From: Leuctra nigra | Taxonomy: Eukaryota; Arthropoda; Insecta; Plecoptera; Leuctridae | Reading direction: 5' to 3' | Assembly: GCA_934045905.1 (NCBI GenBank) | Contig: OW203768.1 | Location: forward strand, 29,913,060-29,977,059 | DNA: 64,000 nucleotides | Part shown: piece by piece, positions 44,553 to 59,017 of the stretch | Layout: each line of letters starts with the position of its first letter | How positions within the stretch are numbered: position 1 is the first letter of the stretch | Position numbers and translations under genes: made by a program | Notes under the pieces: generated by a model | Seen by the model: the letters and a program-made list of their open reading frames with translations, nothing else | What the model was told of the DNA's origin: nothing | Database searches by the model: none

Positions 44553-47500
44553 AACTGCGGGGGACGCTTTAGTGTTCTCCGTGCCGCCGAGTGCTGCTAC
44601 CCGTGGCGGCTTCTGGCACTACACTCACCCGCCATCTTACTACAGGCATAAGCTGCACATTGCCATGCAGAGTTAGTGCTTGTGGGTCTGACTAACTGCG
44701 GGGGACGCTTTTAGTGTTCTCCGTGCCGCCGAGTGCTGCTACCCGTGGCGGCTTCTGGCACTGCACTCACCCGCCATCTTACTACAGGCATGAGCTGCAC
44801 ATTGCCATGCAGAGTTAGTGCTTGTGGGTCTGACTAACTGCGGGGGACGCTTTTAGTGTTCTCCGTGCCGCCGAGTGCTGCTACCCGTGGCGGCTTCTGG
44901 CACTGCACTCACCCGCCATCTTACTACAGGCATGAGCTGCACATTGCCATGCAGAGTTAGTGCTTGTGGGTCTGACTAACTGCGGGGGACGCTTTTAGTG
45001 TTCTCCGTGCCGCCGAGTGCTGCTACCCGTGGCGGCTTCTGGCACTGCACTCACCCGCCATCTTACTACAGGCATGAGCTGCACATTGCCATGCAGAGTT
45101 AGTGCTTGTGGGTCTGACTAACTGCGGGGGACGCTTTAGTGTTCTCCGTGCCGCCGAGTGCTGCTACCCGTGGCGGCTTCTGGCACTGCACTCACCCGCC
45201 ATCTTACTACAGGCATGAGCTGCACATTGCCATGCAGAGTTAGTGCTTGTGGGTCTGACTAACTGCGATGGACGCTTTTAGTGTTCTCCGTGCCGCCGAG
45301 TGCTGCTACCCGTGGCGGCTTCTGGCACTGCACTCACCCGCCATCTTACTACAGGCATGAGCTGCACATTGCCATGCAGAGTTAGTGCTTGTGGGTCTGA
45401 CTAACTGCGGGGGACGCTTTTAGTGTTCTCCGTGCCACCGAGTGCTGCTTCCCGTGGCGGCTTCTGGCACTGCACTCACCCGCCATCTTACTACAGGCAT
45501 GAGCTGCACATTGCCATGCAGAGTTAGTGCTTGTGGGTCTGACTAACTGCGGGGGACGCTTTTAGTGTTCTCCGTGCCGCCGAGTGCTGCTACCCGTGGC
45601 GGCTTCTGGCACTGCACTCACCCGCCATCTTACTACAGGCATGAGCTGCACATTGCCATGCAGAGTTAGTGCTTGTGGGTCTGACTAACTGCGGGGGACG
45701 CTTTTAGTGTTCTCCGTGCCGCCGAGTGCTGCTACCCGTGGCGGCTTCTAGCACTGCACTCACCCGCCATCTTACTACAGGCATGAGCTGCACATTGCCA
45801 TGCAGAGTTAGTGCTTGTGGGTCTGACTAACTGCGGGGGACGCTTTTAGTGTTCTCCGTGCCGCCGAGTGCTGCTACCCGTGGCGGCTTCTGGCACTGCA
45901 CTCACCCGCCATCTTACTACAGGCATGAGCTGCACATTGCCATGCAGAGTTAGTGCTTGTGGGTCTGACTAACTGCGGGGGACGCTTTTAGTGTTCTCCG
46001 TGCCGCCGAGTGCTGCTACCCGTGGCGGCTTCTGGCACTGCACTCACCCGCCATCTTACTACAGGCAAGAGCTGCACATTGCCATGCAGAGTTAGTGCTT
46101 GTGGGTCTGACTAACTGCGGGGGACGCTTTTAGTGTTCTCCGTGCCGCCGAGTGCTGCTACCCGTGGCGGCTTCTGGCACTGCACTCACCCGCCATCTTA
46201 CTACAGGCATGAGCTGCACATTGCCATGCAGAGTTAGTGCTTGTAAGTCTGACTAACTGCGGGGGACGCTTTTAGTGTTCTCCGTGCCGCCGAGTGCTGC
46301 TACCCGTGGCGGCTTCTGGCACTGCACTCACCCGCCATCTTACTACAGGCATGAGCTGCACATTGCCATGCAGAGTTAGTGCTTGTGGGTCTGACTAACA
46401 GCGGGGGACGCTTTTAGTGTTCTCCGTGCCGCCGAGTGCTGCTACCCGTGGCGGCTTCTGGCACTGCACTCACCCGCCATCTTACTACAGGCATGAGCTG
46501 CACATTGCCATGCAGAGTTAGTGCTTGTGGGTCTGACTAACTGCGGGGGACGCTTTTAGTGTTCTCCGTGCCGCCGAGTGCTGCTACCCGTGGCGGCTTC
46601 TGGCACTGCACTCACCCGCCATCTTACTACAGGCATGAGCTGTACATTGCCATGCAGAGTTAGTGCTTGTGGGTCTGACTAACTGCGGGGGACGCTTTTA
46701 GTGTTCTCCGTGCCGCCGAGTGCTGCTACCCGTGGCGGCTTCTGGCACTGCACTCACCCGCCATCTTACTACAGGCATGAGCTGCACATTGCCATGCAGA
46801 GTTAGTGCTTGTGGGTCTGACTAACTGCGGGGGACGCTTTTAGTGTTCTCCATGCCGCCGAGTGCTGCTACCCGTGGCGACTTCTGGCACTGCACTCACC
46901 CGCCATCTTACTACAGGCATGAGCTGCACATTGCCATGCAGAGTTAGTGCTTGTGGGTCTGACTAACTGCGGGGGACGCTTTTAGTGTTCTCCGTGCCGC
47001 CGAGTGCTGCTACCCGTGGCGGCTTCTGGCACTGCACTCACCCGCCATCTTACTACAGGCATGAGCTGCACATTGCCATGCAGAGTTAGTGCTTGTGGGT
47101 CTGACTAACTGCGGGGGACGCTTTTAGTGTTCTCCGTGCCGCCGAGTGCTGCTACCCGCGGCGGCTTCTGGCACTGCACTCACCCGCCATCTTACTACAG
47201 GCATGAGCTGCACATTGCCATGCAGAGTTAGTGCTTGTGAATCTGACTAACTGCGGGGGACGCTTTTAGTGTTCTCCGTGCCGCCGAGTGCTGCTACCCG
47301 TGGCGGCTTCTGGCACTGCACTCACCCGCCATCTTACTACAGGCATGAGCTGCACATTGCCATGCAGAGTTAGTGCTTGTGGGTCTGACTAACTGCGGGG
47401 GACGCTTTTAGTGTTCTCCGTGCCGCCGAGTGCTGCTACCCGTGGCGGCTTCTGGCACTGCACTCACCCGCCATCTTACTACAGGCATGAGCTGCACATT

Positions 47501-50500
47501 GCCATGCAGAGTTAGTGCTTGTGGGTCTGAATAACTGCGGGGGACGCTTTAGTGTTCTCCGTGCCGCCGAGTGCTGCTACCCGTGGCGGCTTCTGGCACT
47601 GCACTCACCCGCCATCTTACTACAGGCATGAGCTGCATATTGCCATGCAGAGTTAGTGCTTGTGATTCTGACTAACTGCGGGGGACGCTTTAGTGTGTTC
47701 CGTGCCGCCGAGTGCTGCTACCCGTGGCGGCTTCTGGCACTGCACTCACCCGCCATCTTACTACAGGCATGAGCTGCACATTGCCATGCAGAGTTAGTGC
47801 TTGTGGGTCTGACTAACTGCGGGGGACGCTTTTAGTGTTCTCCGTGCCGCCGAGTGCTGCTACCCGTGGCGGCTTCTGGCACTGCACTCACCCGCCATCT
47901 TACTAGAGGCATGAGCTGCATATTGCCATGCAGAGTTAGTGCTTGTGAGTCTGACTAACTGCGGGGGACGCTTTTAGTGTTCTCCGTGCCGCCGAGTGCT
48001 GCTACCCGTGGCGGCTTCTGGCACTGCACTCACCCGCCATCTTACTACAGGCATGAGCTGCACATTGCCATGCAGAGTTAGTGCTTGTGGGTCTGACTAT
48101 CTGCGGGGGACGCTTTTAGTGTTCTCCGTGCCGCCGAGTGCTGCTACCCGCGGCGGCTTCTGGCACTGCACTCACCCGCCATCTTACTACAGGCAAGAGC
48201 TGCACATTGCCATGCAGAGTAAGTGCTTGTGGGTCTGACTAACTGCGGGGGACGCTTTAGTGTTCTCCGTGCCGCCGAGTGCTGCTACCCGTGGCGGCTT
48301 CTGGCACTGCACTCACCCGCCATCTTACTACAGGCATGAGCTGCACATTGCCATGCAGAGTTAGTGCTTGTGGGTCTGACTAACTGCGGGGGACGCTTTT
48401 AGTGTTCTCCGTGCCGCCGAGTGCTGCTACCCGTGGCGGCTTCTGGCACTGCACTCACCCGCCATCTTACTACAGGCATGAGCTGCACATTGCCATGCAG
48501 AGTTAGTGCTTGTGGGTTTGACTAACTGCGGGGGACGCTTTTAGTGTTCTCCGTGCCGCCGAGTGCTGCTACCCGTGGCGGCTTCTGGCACTGCACTCAC
48601 CCGCCATCTTACTACAGGCATGAGCTGCACATTGCCATGCAGAGTTAGTGCTTGTGGGTCTGACTAATTGCGGGGGACGCTTTTAGTGTTCTCCGTGCCG
48701 CCGAGTGCTGCTACCCGTGGCGGCTTCTAGCACTGCACTCACCCGCCATCTTACTACAGGCATGAGCTGCACATTGCCATGCAGAGTTAGTGCTTGTGGG
48801 TCTGACTAACTGCGGGGGACGCTTTTAGTGTTCTCCGTGCCGCCGAGTGCTGCTACCCGTGGCGGCTTCTGGCACTGCACTCACCCGCCATCTTACTACA
48901 GGCATGAGCTGCACATTGCCATGCAGAGTTAGTGCTTGTGGGTCTGATTAACTGCGGGGGACGCTTTTAGTGTTCTCCGTGCCGCCAAGTGCTGCTACCC
49001 GTGGCGGCTTCTAGCACTGCACTCACCTGCCATCTTACTACAGGCTTGAGCTGCACATTGCCATGCAGAGTTAGTGCTTGTGGGTCTGACTAACTGCGGG
49101 GGACGCTTTTAGTGTTCTCCGTGCCGCCAAGTGCTGCTACCCGTGGCGGCTTCTGGCACTGCACTCACCCGCCATCTTACTACAGGCATGAGCTGCACAT
49201 TGCCATGCAGAGTTAGTGCTTGTGGGTCTGACTAACTGCGGGGGACGCTTTTAGTGTTCTCCGTGCCGCCGAGTGCTGCTACCCGTGGCGGCTTCTGGCA
49301 CTGCACTCACCCGCCATCTTACTACAGGCATGAGCTGCACATTGCCATGCAGAGTTAGTGCTTGTGGGTCTGACTAACTGCGGGGGACGCTTTTAGTGTT
49401 CTCCGTGCCACCGAGTGCTGCTTCCCGTGGCGGCTTCTGGCACTGCACTCACCCGCCATCTTACTACAGGCATGAGCTGCACATTGCCATGCAGAGTTAG
49501 TGCTTGTGGGTCTGACTAACTGCGGGGGACGCTTTTAGTGTTCTCCGTGCCGCCGAGTGCTGCTACCCGTGGCGGCTTCTGGCACTGCACTCACCCGCCA
49601 TCTTACTACAGGCATGAGCTGCACATTGCCATGCAGAGTTAGTGCTTGTGGGTCTGACTAACTGCGGGGGACGCTTTTAGTGTTCTCCGTGCCGCCGAGT
49701 GCTGCTACCCGTGGCGGCTTCTAGCACTGCACTCACCCGCCATCTTACTACAGGCATGAGCTGCACATTGCCATGCAGAGTTAGTGCTTGTGGGTCTGAC
49801 TAACTGCGGGGGACGCTTTTAGTGTTCTCCGTGCCGCCGAGTGCTGCTACCCGTGGCGGCTTCTGGCACTGCACTCACCCGCCATCTTACTACAGGCATG
49901 AGCTGCACATTGCCATGCAGAGTTAGTGCTTGTGGGTCTGACTAACTGCGGGGGACGCTTTTAGTGTTCTCCGTGCCGCCGAGTGCTGCTACCCGTGGCG
50001 GCTTCTGGCACTGCACTCACCCGCCATCTTACTACAGGCAAGAGCTGCACATTGCCATGCAGAGTTAGTGCTTGTGGGTCTGACTAACTGCGGGGGACGC
50101 TTTTAGTGTTCTCCGTGCCGCCGAGTGCTGCTACCCGTGGCGGCTTCTGGCACTGCACTCACCCGCCATCTTACTACAGGCATGAGCTGCACATTGCCAT
50201 GCAGAGTTAGTGCTTGTAAGTCTGACTAACTGCGGGGGACGCTTTTAGTGTTCTCCGTGCCGCCGAGTGCTGCTACCCGTGGCGGCTTCTGGCACTGCAC
50301 TCACCCGCCATCTTACTACAGGCATGAGCTGCACATTGCCATGCAGAGTTAGTGCTTGTGGGTCTGACTAACAGCGGGGGACGCTTTTAGTGTTCTCCGT
50401 GCCGCCGAGTGCTGCTACCCGTGGCGGCTTCTGGCACTGCACTCACCCGCCATCTTACTACAGGCATGAGCTGCACATTGCCATGCAGAGTTAGTGCTTG

Positions 50501-53500
50501 TGGGTCTGACTAACTGCGGGGGACGCTTTTAGTGTTCTCCGTGCCGCCGAGTGCTGCTACCCGTGGCGGCTTCTGGCACTGCACTCACCCGCCATCTTAC
50601 TACAGGCATGAGCTGTACATTGCCATGCAGAGTTAGTGCTTGTGGGTCTGACTAACTGCGGGGGACGCTTTTAGTGTTCTCCGTGCCGCCGAGTGCTGCT
50701 ACCCGTGGCGGCTTCTGGCACTGCACTCACCCGCCATCTTACTACAGGCATGAGCTGCACATTGCCATGCAGAGTTAGTGCTTGTGGGTCTGACTAACTG
50801 CGGGGGACGCTTTTAGTGTTCTCCATGCCGCCGAGTGCTGCTACCCGTGGCGACTTCTGGCACTGCACTCACCCGCCATCTTACTACAGGCATGAGCTGC
50901 ACATTGCCATGCAGAGTTAGTGCTTGTGGGTCTGACTAACTGCGGGGGACGCTTTTAGTGTTCTCCGTGCCGCCGAGTGCTGCTACCCGTGGCGGCTTCT
51001 GGCACTGCACTCACCCGCCATCTTACTACAGGCATGAGCTGCACATTGCCATGCAGAGTTAGTGCTTGTGGGTCTGACTAACTGCGGGGGACGCTTTTAG
51101 TGTTCTCCGTGCCGCCGAGTGCTGCTACCCGTGGCGGCTTCTGGCACTGCACTCACCCGCCATCTTACTACAGGCATGAGCTGCACATTGCCATGCAGAG
51201 TTAGTGCTTGTGGGTCTGACTAACTGCGGGGGACGCTTTTAGTGTTCTCCGTGCCGCCGAGTGCTGCTACCCGTGGCGGCTTCTGGCACTGCACTCACCC
51301 GCCATCTTACTACAGGCATGAGCTGCACATTGCCATGCAGAGTTAGTGCTTGTGGGTCTGACTAACTGCGGGGGACGCTTTTAGTGTTCTCCGTGCCGCC
51401 GAGTGCTGCTACCCGCGGCGGCTTCTGGCACTGCACTCACCCGCCATCTTACTACAGGCAAGAGCTGCACATTGCCATGCAGAGTTAGTGCTTGTGGGTC
51501 TGACTAACTGCGGGGGACGCTTTTAGTGTTCTCCGTGCCGCCGAGTGCTGCTACCCGTGGCGGCTTCTGGCACTGCACTCACCCGCCATCTTACTACAGG
51601 CATGAGCTGCACATTGCCATGCAGAGTTAGTGCTTGTGGGTCTGACTAACTGCGGGGGACGCTTTTAGTGTTCTCCGTGCCGCCGAGTGCTGCTACCCGT
51701 GGCGGCTTCTGGCACTGCACTCACCCGCCATCTTACTACAGGCTTGAGCTGCACATTGCCATGCAGAGTTAGTGCTTGTGGGTCTGACTTACTGCGGGGG
51801 ACGCTTTTAGTGTTCTCCGTGCCGCCGAGTGCTGCTACCCGTGGCGGCTTCTGGCACTGCACTCACCCGCCATCTTACTACAGGCATGAGCTGCACATTG
51901 CCATGCAGAGTTAGTGCTTGTGGGTCTGACTAAATGCGGGGGACGCTTTTAGTGTTCTCCGTGCCGCCGAGTGCTGCTACCCGTGGCGGCTTCTGGCACT
52001 GCACTCACCCGCCATCTTACTACAGGCATGAGCTGCACATTGCCATGCAGAGTTAGTGCTTGTGGGTCTGACTAACTGCGGGGGACGCTTTTAGTGTTCT
52101 CCGTGCCGCCGAGTGCTGCTACCCGTGGCGGCTTCTGGCACTGCACTCACCCGCCATCTTACTACAGGCATGAGCTGCACATTGCCATGCAGAGTTAGTG
52201 CTTGTGGGTCTGACTAACTGCGGGGGACGCTTTTAGTGTTCTCCGTGCCGCCGAGTGCTGCTACCCGTGGCGGCTTCTAGCACTGCACTCACCCGCCATC
52301 TTACTACAGGCATGAGCTGCACATTGCCATGCAGAGTTAGTGCTTGTGGGTCTGACTAACTGCGGGGGACGCTTTTAGTGTTCTCCGTGCCGCCGAGTGC
52401 TGCTACCCGTGGCGGCTTCTGGCACTGCACTCACCCGCCATCTTACTACAGGCATGAGCTGCACATTGCCATGCAGAGTTAGTGCTTGTGGGTCTGACTA
52501 ACTGCGGGGGACGCTTTTAGTGTTCTCCGTGCCGCCGAGTGCTGCTACCCGTGGCGGCTTCTGGCACTGCACTCACCCGCCATCTTACTACAGGCAAGAG
52601 CTGCACATTGCCATGCAGAGTTAGTGCTTGTGGGTCTGACTAACTGCGGGGGACGCTTTTAGTGTTCTCCGTGCCGCCGAGTGCTGCTACCCGTGGCGGC
52701 TTCTGGCACTGCACTCACCCGCCATCTTACTACAGGCATGAGCTGCACATTGCCATGCAGAGTTAGTGCTTGTAAGTCTGACTAACTGCGGGGGACGCTT
52801 TTAGTGTTCTCCGTGCCGCCGAGTGCTGCTACCCGTGGCGGCTTCTGGCACTGCACTCACCCGCCATCTTACTACAGGCATGAGCTGCACATTGCCATGC
52901 AGAGTTAGTGCTTGTGGGTCTGACTAACAGCGGGGGACGCTTTTAGTGTTCTCCGTGCCGCCGAGTGCTGCTACCCGTGGCGGCTTCTGGCACTGCACTC
53001 ACCCGCCATCTTACTACAGGCATGAGCTGCACATTGCCATGCAGAGTTAGTGCTTGTGGGTCTGACTAACTGCGGGGGACGCTTTTAGTGTTCTCCGTGC
53101 CGCCGAGTGCTGCTACCCGTGGCGGCTTCTGGCACTGCACTCACCCGCCATCTTACTACAGGCATGAGCTGTACATTGCCATGCAGAGTTAGTGCTTGTG
53201 GGTCTGACTAACTGCGGGGGACGCTTTTAGTGTTCTCCGTGCCGCCGAGTGCTGCTACCCGTGGCGGCTTCTGGCACTGCACTCACCCGCCATCTTACTA
53301 CAGGCATGAGCTGCACATTGCCATGCAGAGTTAGTGCTTGTGGGTCTGACTAACTGCGGGGGACGCTTTTAGTGTTCTCCATGCCGCCGAGTGCTGCTAC
53401 CCGTGGCGACTTCTGGCACTGCACTCACCCGCCATCTTACTACAGGCATGAGCTGCACATTGCCATGCAGAGTTAGTGCTTGTGGGTCTGACTAACTGCG

Positions 53501-56500
53501 GGGGACGCTTTTAGTGTTCTCCGTGCCGCCGAGTGCTGCTACCCGTGGCGGCTTCTGGCACTGCACTCACCCGCCATCTTACTACAGGCATGAGCTGCAC
53601 ATTGCCATGCAGAGTTAGTGCTTGTGGGTCTGACTAACTGCGGGGGACGCTTTTAGTGTTCTCCGTGCCGCCGAGTGCTGCTACCCGTGGCGGCTTCTGG
53701 CACTGCACTCACCCGCCATCTTACTACAGGCATGAGCTGCACATTGCCATGCAGAGTTAGTGCTTGTGGGTCTGACTAACTGCGGGGGACGCTTTTAGTG
53801 TTCTCCGTGCCGCCGAGTGCTGCTACCCGTGGCGGCTTCTGGCACTGCACTCACCCGCCATCTTACTACAGGCATGAGCTGCACATTGCCATGCAGAGTT
53901 AGTGCTTGTGGGTCTGACTAACTGCGGGGGACGCTTTTAGTGTTCTCCGTGCCGCCGAGTGCTGCTACCCGCGGCGGCTTCTGGCACTGCACTCACCCGC
54001 CATCTTACTACAGGCAAGAGCTGCACATTGCCATGCAGAGTTAGTGCTTGTGGGTCTGACTAACTGCGGGGGACGCTTTTAGTGTTCTCCGTGCCGCCGA
54101 GTGCTGCTACCCGTGGCGGCTTCTGGCACTGCACTCACCCGCCATCTTACTACAGGCATGAGCTGCACATTGCCATGCAGAGTTAGTGCTTGTGGGTCTG
54201 ACTAACTGCGGGGGACGCTTTTAGTGTTCTCCGTGCCGCCGAGTGCTGCTACCCGTGGCGGCTTCTGGCACTGCACTCACCCGCCATCTTACTACAGGCT
54301 TGAGCTGCACATTGCCATGCAGAGTTAGTGCTTGTGGGTCTGACTTACTGCGGGGGACGCTTTTAGTGTTCTCCGTGCCGCCGAGTGCTGCTACCCGTGG
54401 CGGCTTCTGGCACTGCACTCACCCGCCATCTTACTACAGGCATGAGCTGCACATTGCCATGCAGAGTTAGTGCTTGTGGGTCTGACTAAATGCGGGGGAC
54501 GCTTTTAGTGTTCTCCGTGCCGCCGAGTGCTGCTACCCGTGGCGGCTTCTGGCACTGCACTCACCCGCCATCTTACTACAGGCATGAGCTGCACATTGGC
54601 ATGCAGAGTTAGTGCTTGTGAGTCTGACTAACTGCGGGGGACGCTTTTAGTGTTCTCCGTGCCGCCAAGTGCTGCTACCCGTGGCGGCTTCTAGCACTGC
54701 ACTCACCCGCCATCTTACTACAGGCATGAGCTGCACATTGCCATGCAGAGTTAGTGCTTGTGGGTCTGACTAACTGCGGGGGACGCTTTTAGTGTTCTCC
54801 GTGCCGCAGAGTGCTGCTACCCGTGGCGGCTTCTGGCACTGCACTCACCCGCCATCTTACTACAGGCATGAGCTGCACATTGCCATGCAGAGTTAGTGCT
54901 TGTGGGTCTGACTAACTGCGGGGGACGCTTTTAGTGTTCTCCGTGCCGCCGAGTGCTGCTACCCGTGGCGGCTTCTGGCACTGCACTCACCCGCCATCTT
55001 ACTACAGGCATGAGCTGCACATTGCCATGCAGAGTTAGTGCTTGTGGGTCTGACTAACTGCGATGGACGCTTTTAGTGTTCTCCGTGCCGCCGAGTGCTG
55101 CTACCCGTGGCGGCTACTGGCACTGCACTCACCCGCCATCTTACTACAGGCATGAGCTGCACATTGCCATGCAGAGTTAGTGCTTGTGGGTCTGACTAAC
55201 TGCGGGGGACGCTTTTAGTGTTCTCCGTGCCGCCGAGTGCTGCTACCCGTGGCGGCTTCTGGCACTGCACTCACCCGCCATCTTACTACAGGCATGAGCT
55301 GCACATTGCCATGCAGAGTTAGTGCTTGTGGGTCTGACTAACTGCGGGGGACGCTTTTAGTGTTCTCCGTGCCGCCGAGTGCTGCTACCCGTGGCGGCTT
55401 CTGGCACTGCACTCACCCGCCATCTTACTACAGGCATGAGCTGCACATTGCCATGCAGAGTTAGTGCTTGTGGGTCTGACTAACTGCGGGGGACGCTTTT
55501 AGTGTTCTCCGTGCCGCAGAGTGCTGCTACCCGTGGCGGCTTCAGGCACTGCACTCACCCGCCATCTTACTACAGGCATGAGCTGCACATTGCCATGCAG
55601 AGTTAGTGCTTGTGGGTCTGACTAACTGCGGGGGACGCTTTTAGTGTTCTCCGTGCCGCCGAGTGCTGCTACCCGTGGCGGCTTCTGGCACTGCACTCAC
55701 CCGCCATCTTACTACAGGCATGAGCTGCACATTGCCATGCAGAGTTAGTGCTTGTGGGTCTGACTAACTGCGGGGGACGCTTTTAGTGTTCTCCGTGCCG
55801 CCGAGTGCTGCTACCCGTGGCGGCTTCTGGCACTGCACTCACCCGCCATCTTACTACAGGCATGAGCTGCACATTGCCATGCAGAGTTAGTGCTTGTGGG
55901 TCTGACTAACTGCGGGGGACGCTTTAGTGTTCTCCGTGCCGCCGAGTGCTGCTACCCGTGGCGGCTTCTGGCACTGCACTCACCCGCCATCTTACTACAG
56001 GCATGAGCTGCACATTGCCATGCAGAGTTAGTGCTTGTGGGTCTGACTAACTGCGGGGGACGCTTTTAGTGTTCTCCGTGCCGCCGAGTGCTGCTACCCG
56101 TGGCGGCTTCTGGCACTGCACTCACCCGCCATCTTACTACAGGCATGAGCTGCACATTGCCATGCAGAGTTAGTGCTTGTGGGTCTGACTAACTGCGGGG
56201 GACGCTTTTAGTGTTCTCCGTGCCGCCGAGTGCTGCTACCCGTGGCGGCTTCTGGCACTGCACTCACCCGCCATCTTACTACAGGCATGAGCTGCACATT
56301 GCCATGCAGAGTTAGTGCTTGTGGGTCTGACTAACTGCGGGGGACGCTTTTAGTGTTCTCCGTGCCGCCGAGTGCTGCTACCCGTGGCGGCTTCTGGCAC
56401 TGCACTCACCCGCCATCTTACTACAGGCATGAGCTGCACATTGCCATGCAGAGTTAGTGCTTGTGGGTCTGACTAACTGCGGGGGACGCTTTTAGTGTTC

Positions 56501-59017
56501 TCCGTGCCGCCGAGTGCTGCTACCCGTGGCGGCTTCTGGCACTGCACTCACCCGCCATCTTACTACAGGCATGAGCTGCACATTGCCATGCAGAGTTAGT
56601 GCTTGTGGGTCTGACTAACTGCGGGGGACGCTTTTAGTGTTCTCCGTGCCGCCGAGTGCTGCTACCCGTGGCGGATTCTGGCACTGCACTCACCCGCCAT
56701 CTTACTACAGGCTTGAGCTGCACATTGCCATGCAGAGTTAGTGCTTGTGGGTCTGAATAACTGCGGGGGACGCTTTTAGGTTTCTCCGTGCCGCCGAGTG
56801 CTGCTACCCGTGGCGGCTTCTGGCACTGCACTCACCCGCCATCTTACTACAGGCATGAGCTGCACATTGCCATGCAGAGTTAGTGCTTGTGGGTCTGACT
56901 AACTGCGGGGGACGCTTTTAGGTTTCTCCGTGCCGCCGAGTGCTGCTACCCGTGGCGGCTTCTGGCACTGCACTCACCCGCCATCTTACTACAGGCATGA
57001 GCTGCACATTGCCATGCAGAGTTAGTGCTTGTGGGTCTGACTAACTGCGGGGGACGCTTTTAGTGTTCCCCGTGCCGCCGAGTGCTGCTACCCGTGGCGG
57101 ATTCTGGCACTGCACTCACCCGCCATCTTACTACAGGCTTGAGCTGCACATTGCCATGCAGAGTTAGTGCTTGTGGGTCTGACTAACTGCGGGGGACGCT
57201 TTTAGGTTTCTCCGTGCCGCCGAGTGCTGCTACCCGTGGCGGCTTCTGGCACTGCACTCACCCGCCATCTTACTACAGGCATGAGCTGCACATTGCCATG
57301 CAGAGTTAGTGCTTGTGGGTCTGACTTACTGCGGGGGACGCTTTTAGTGTTCTCCGTGCCGCCGAGTGCTGCTACCTGTGGCGGCTTCTGGCACTGCACT
57401 CACCCGCCATCTTACTACAGGCATGAGCTGCACATTGCCATGCAGAGTTAGTGCTTGTGGGTCTGACTAACTGCGGGGGACGCTTTTAGTGTTCTCCGTG
57501 CCGCCGAGTGCTGCTACCCGTGGCGGCTTCTGGCACTGCACTCACCCGCCATCTTACTACAGGCATGAGCTGCACATTGCCATGCAGAGTTAGTGCTTGT
57601 GGGTCTGACTAACTGCGGGGAACGCTTTTAGTGTTCTCCGTGCCGCCGAGTGCTGCTACCCGTGGCGGCTTCTGGCACTGCACTCACCCGCCATCTTACT
57701 ACAGGCATGAGCTGCACATTGCCATGCAGAGTTAGTGCTTGTGGGTCTGACTAACTGCGGGGGACGCTTTTAGTGTTCTCCGTGCCGCCGAGTGCTGCTA
57801 CCCGTGGCGGCTTCTGGCACTGCACTCACCCGCCATCTTACTACAGGCATGAGCTGCACATTGCCATGCAGAGTTAGTGCTTGTGGGTCTGACTAACTGC
57901 GGGGGACGCTTTTAGTGTTCTCCGTGCCGCCGAGTGCTGCTACCCGTGGCGGCTTCTGGCACTGCACTCACCCGCCATCTTACTACAGGCATGAGCTGCA
58001 CATTGCCATGCAGAGTTAGTGCTTGTGGGTCTGACTAACTGCGGGGGACGCTTTTAGTGTTCTCCGTGCCGCCGAGTGCTGCTACCCGTGGCGGCTTCTG
58101 GCACTGCACTCACCCGCCATCTTACTACAGGCATGAGCTGCACATTGCCATGCAGAGTTAGTGCTTGTGGGTCTGACTAACTGCGGGGGACGCTTTTAGT
58201 GTTCTCCGTGCCGCCGAGTGCTGCTACCCGTGGCGGCTTCTGGCACTGCACTCACCCGCCATCTTACTACAGGCATGAGCTGCACATTGCCATGCAGAGT
58301 TAGTGCTTGTGGGTCTGACTAACTGCGGGGGACGCTTTAGTGTTCTCCGTGCCGCCGAGTGCTGCTACCCGTGGCGGCTTCTGGCACTGCACTCACCCGC
58401 CATCTTACTACAGGCTTGAGCTGCACATTGCCATGCAGAGTTAGTGCTTGTGGGTCTGACTAACTGCGGGGGACGCTTTTAGTGTTCTCCGTGCCGCCGA
58501 GTGCTGCTACCCGTGGCGGCTTCTGGCACTGCACTCACCCGCCATCTTACTACAGGCTTGAGCTGCACATTGCCATGCAGAGTTAGTGCTTGTGGGTCTG
58601 ACTAACTGCGGGGGACGCTTTTAGTGTTCTCCGTGCCGCCGAGTGCTGCTACCCGTGGCGGCTTCTGGCACTGCACTCACCCGCCATCTTACTACAGGCA
58701 TGAGCTGCACATTGCCATGCAGAGTTAGTGCTTGTGGGTCTGACTAACTGCGGGGGACGCTTTTAGTGTTCTCCGTGCCGCCGAGTGCTGCTACCCGTGG
58801 CGGCTTCTGGCACTGCACTCACCCGCCATCTTACTACAGGCTTGAGCTGCACATTGCCATGCAGAGCTAGTGCTTGTGGGTCTGACTAACTGCGGGGGAC
58901 GCTTTTAGTGTTCTCCGTGCCGCCGAGTGCTGCTACCTGTGGCGGCTTCTGGCACTGCACTCACCCGCCATCTTACTACAGGCATGAGCTGCACATTGCC
59001 ATGCAGAGTTAGTGCTT
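44553..59017. repeat. 142-bp GC-rich satellite array, about 102 monomers
   Basis: Head-to-tail monomers with anchors exactly 142 bp apart (agtgttctcc at 44713, 44855, 44997). A consensus monomer is about 58% GC, far above its surroundings. Sparse variants (gcgatggacg, cttctagcac, caggcaagag, gagctgtacat, ctccatgccg, taaatgcgg) recur at fixed long distances, showing higher-order structure. Some monomers have gacgctttagtg, one T shorter. The monomer contains an imperfect hairpin (gcatgagctgcacattgcca then tgc) and a YY1-like cccgccatctt. Short frames on both strands are repeat-derived. The array ends in a partial duplication (gcagagttagt at 59024). Large satellites like this are typical of pericentromeric or heterochromatic DNA; the location is inferred. 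Confidence 0.97.

Noticed and set aside
51665..57451. Repeated 65- and 75-codon frames on both strands
   Set aside because: They occur only where single mutations remove a stop codon in the 142-bp satellite, and identical ones reflect the 2,556-bp duplication.
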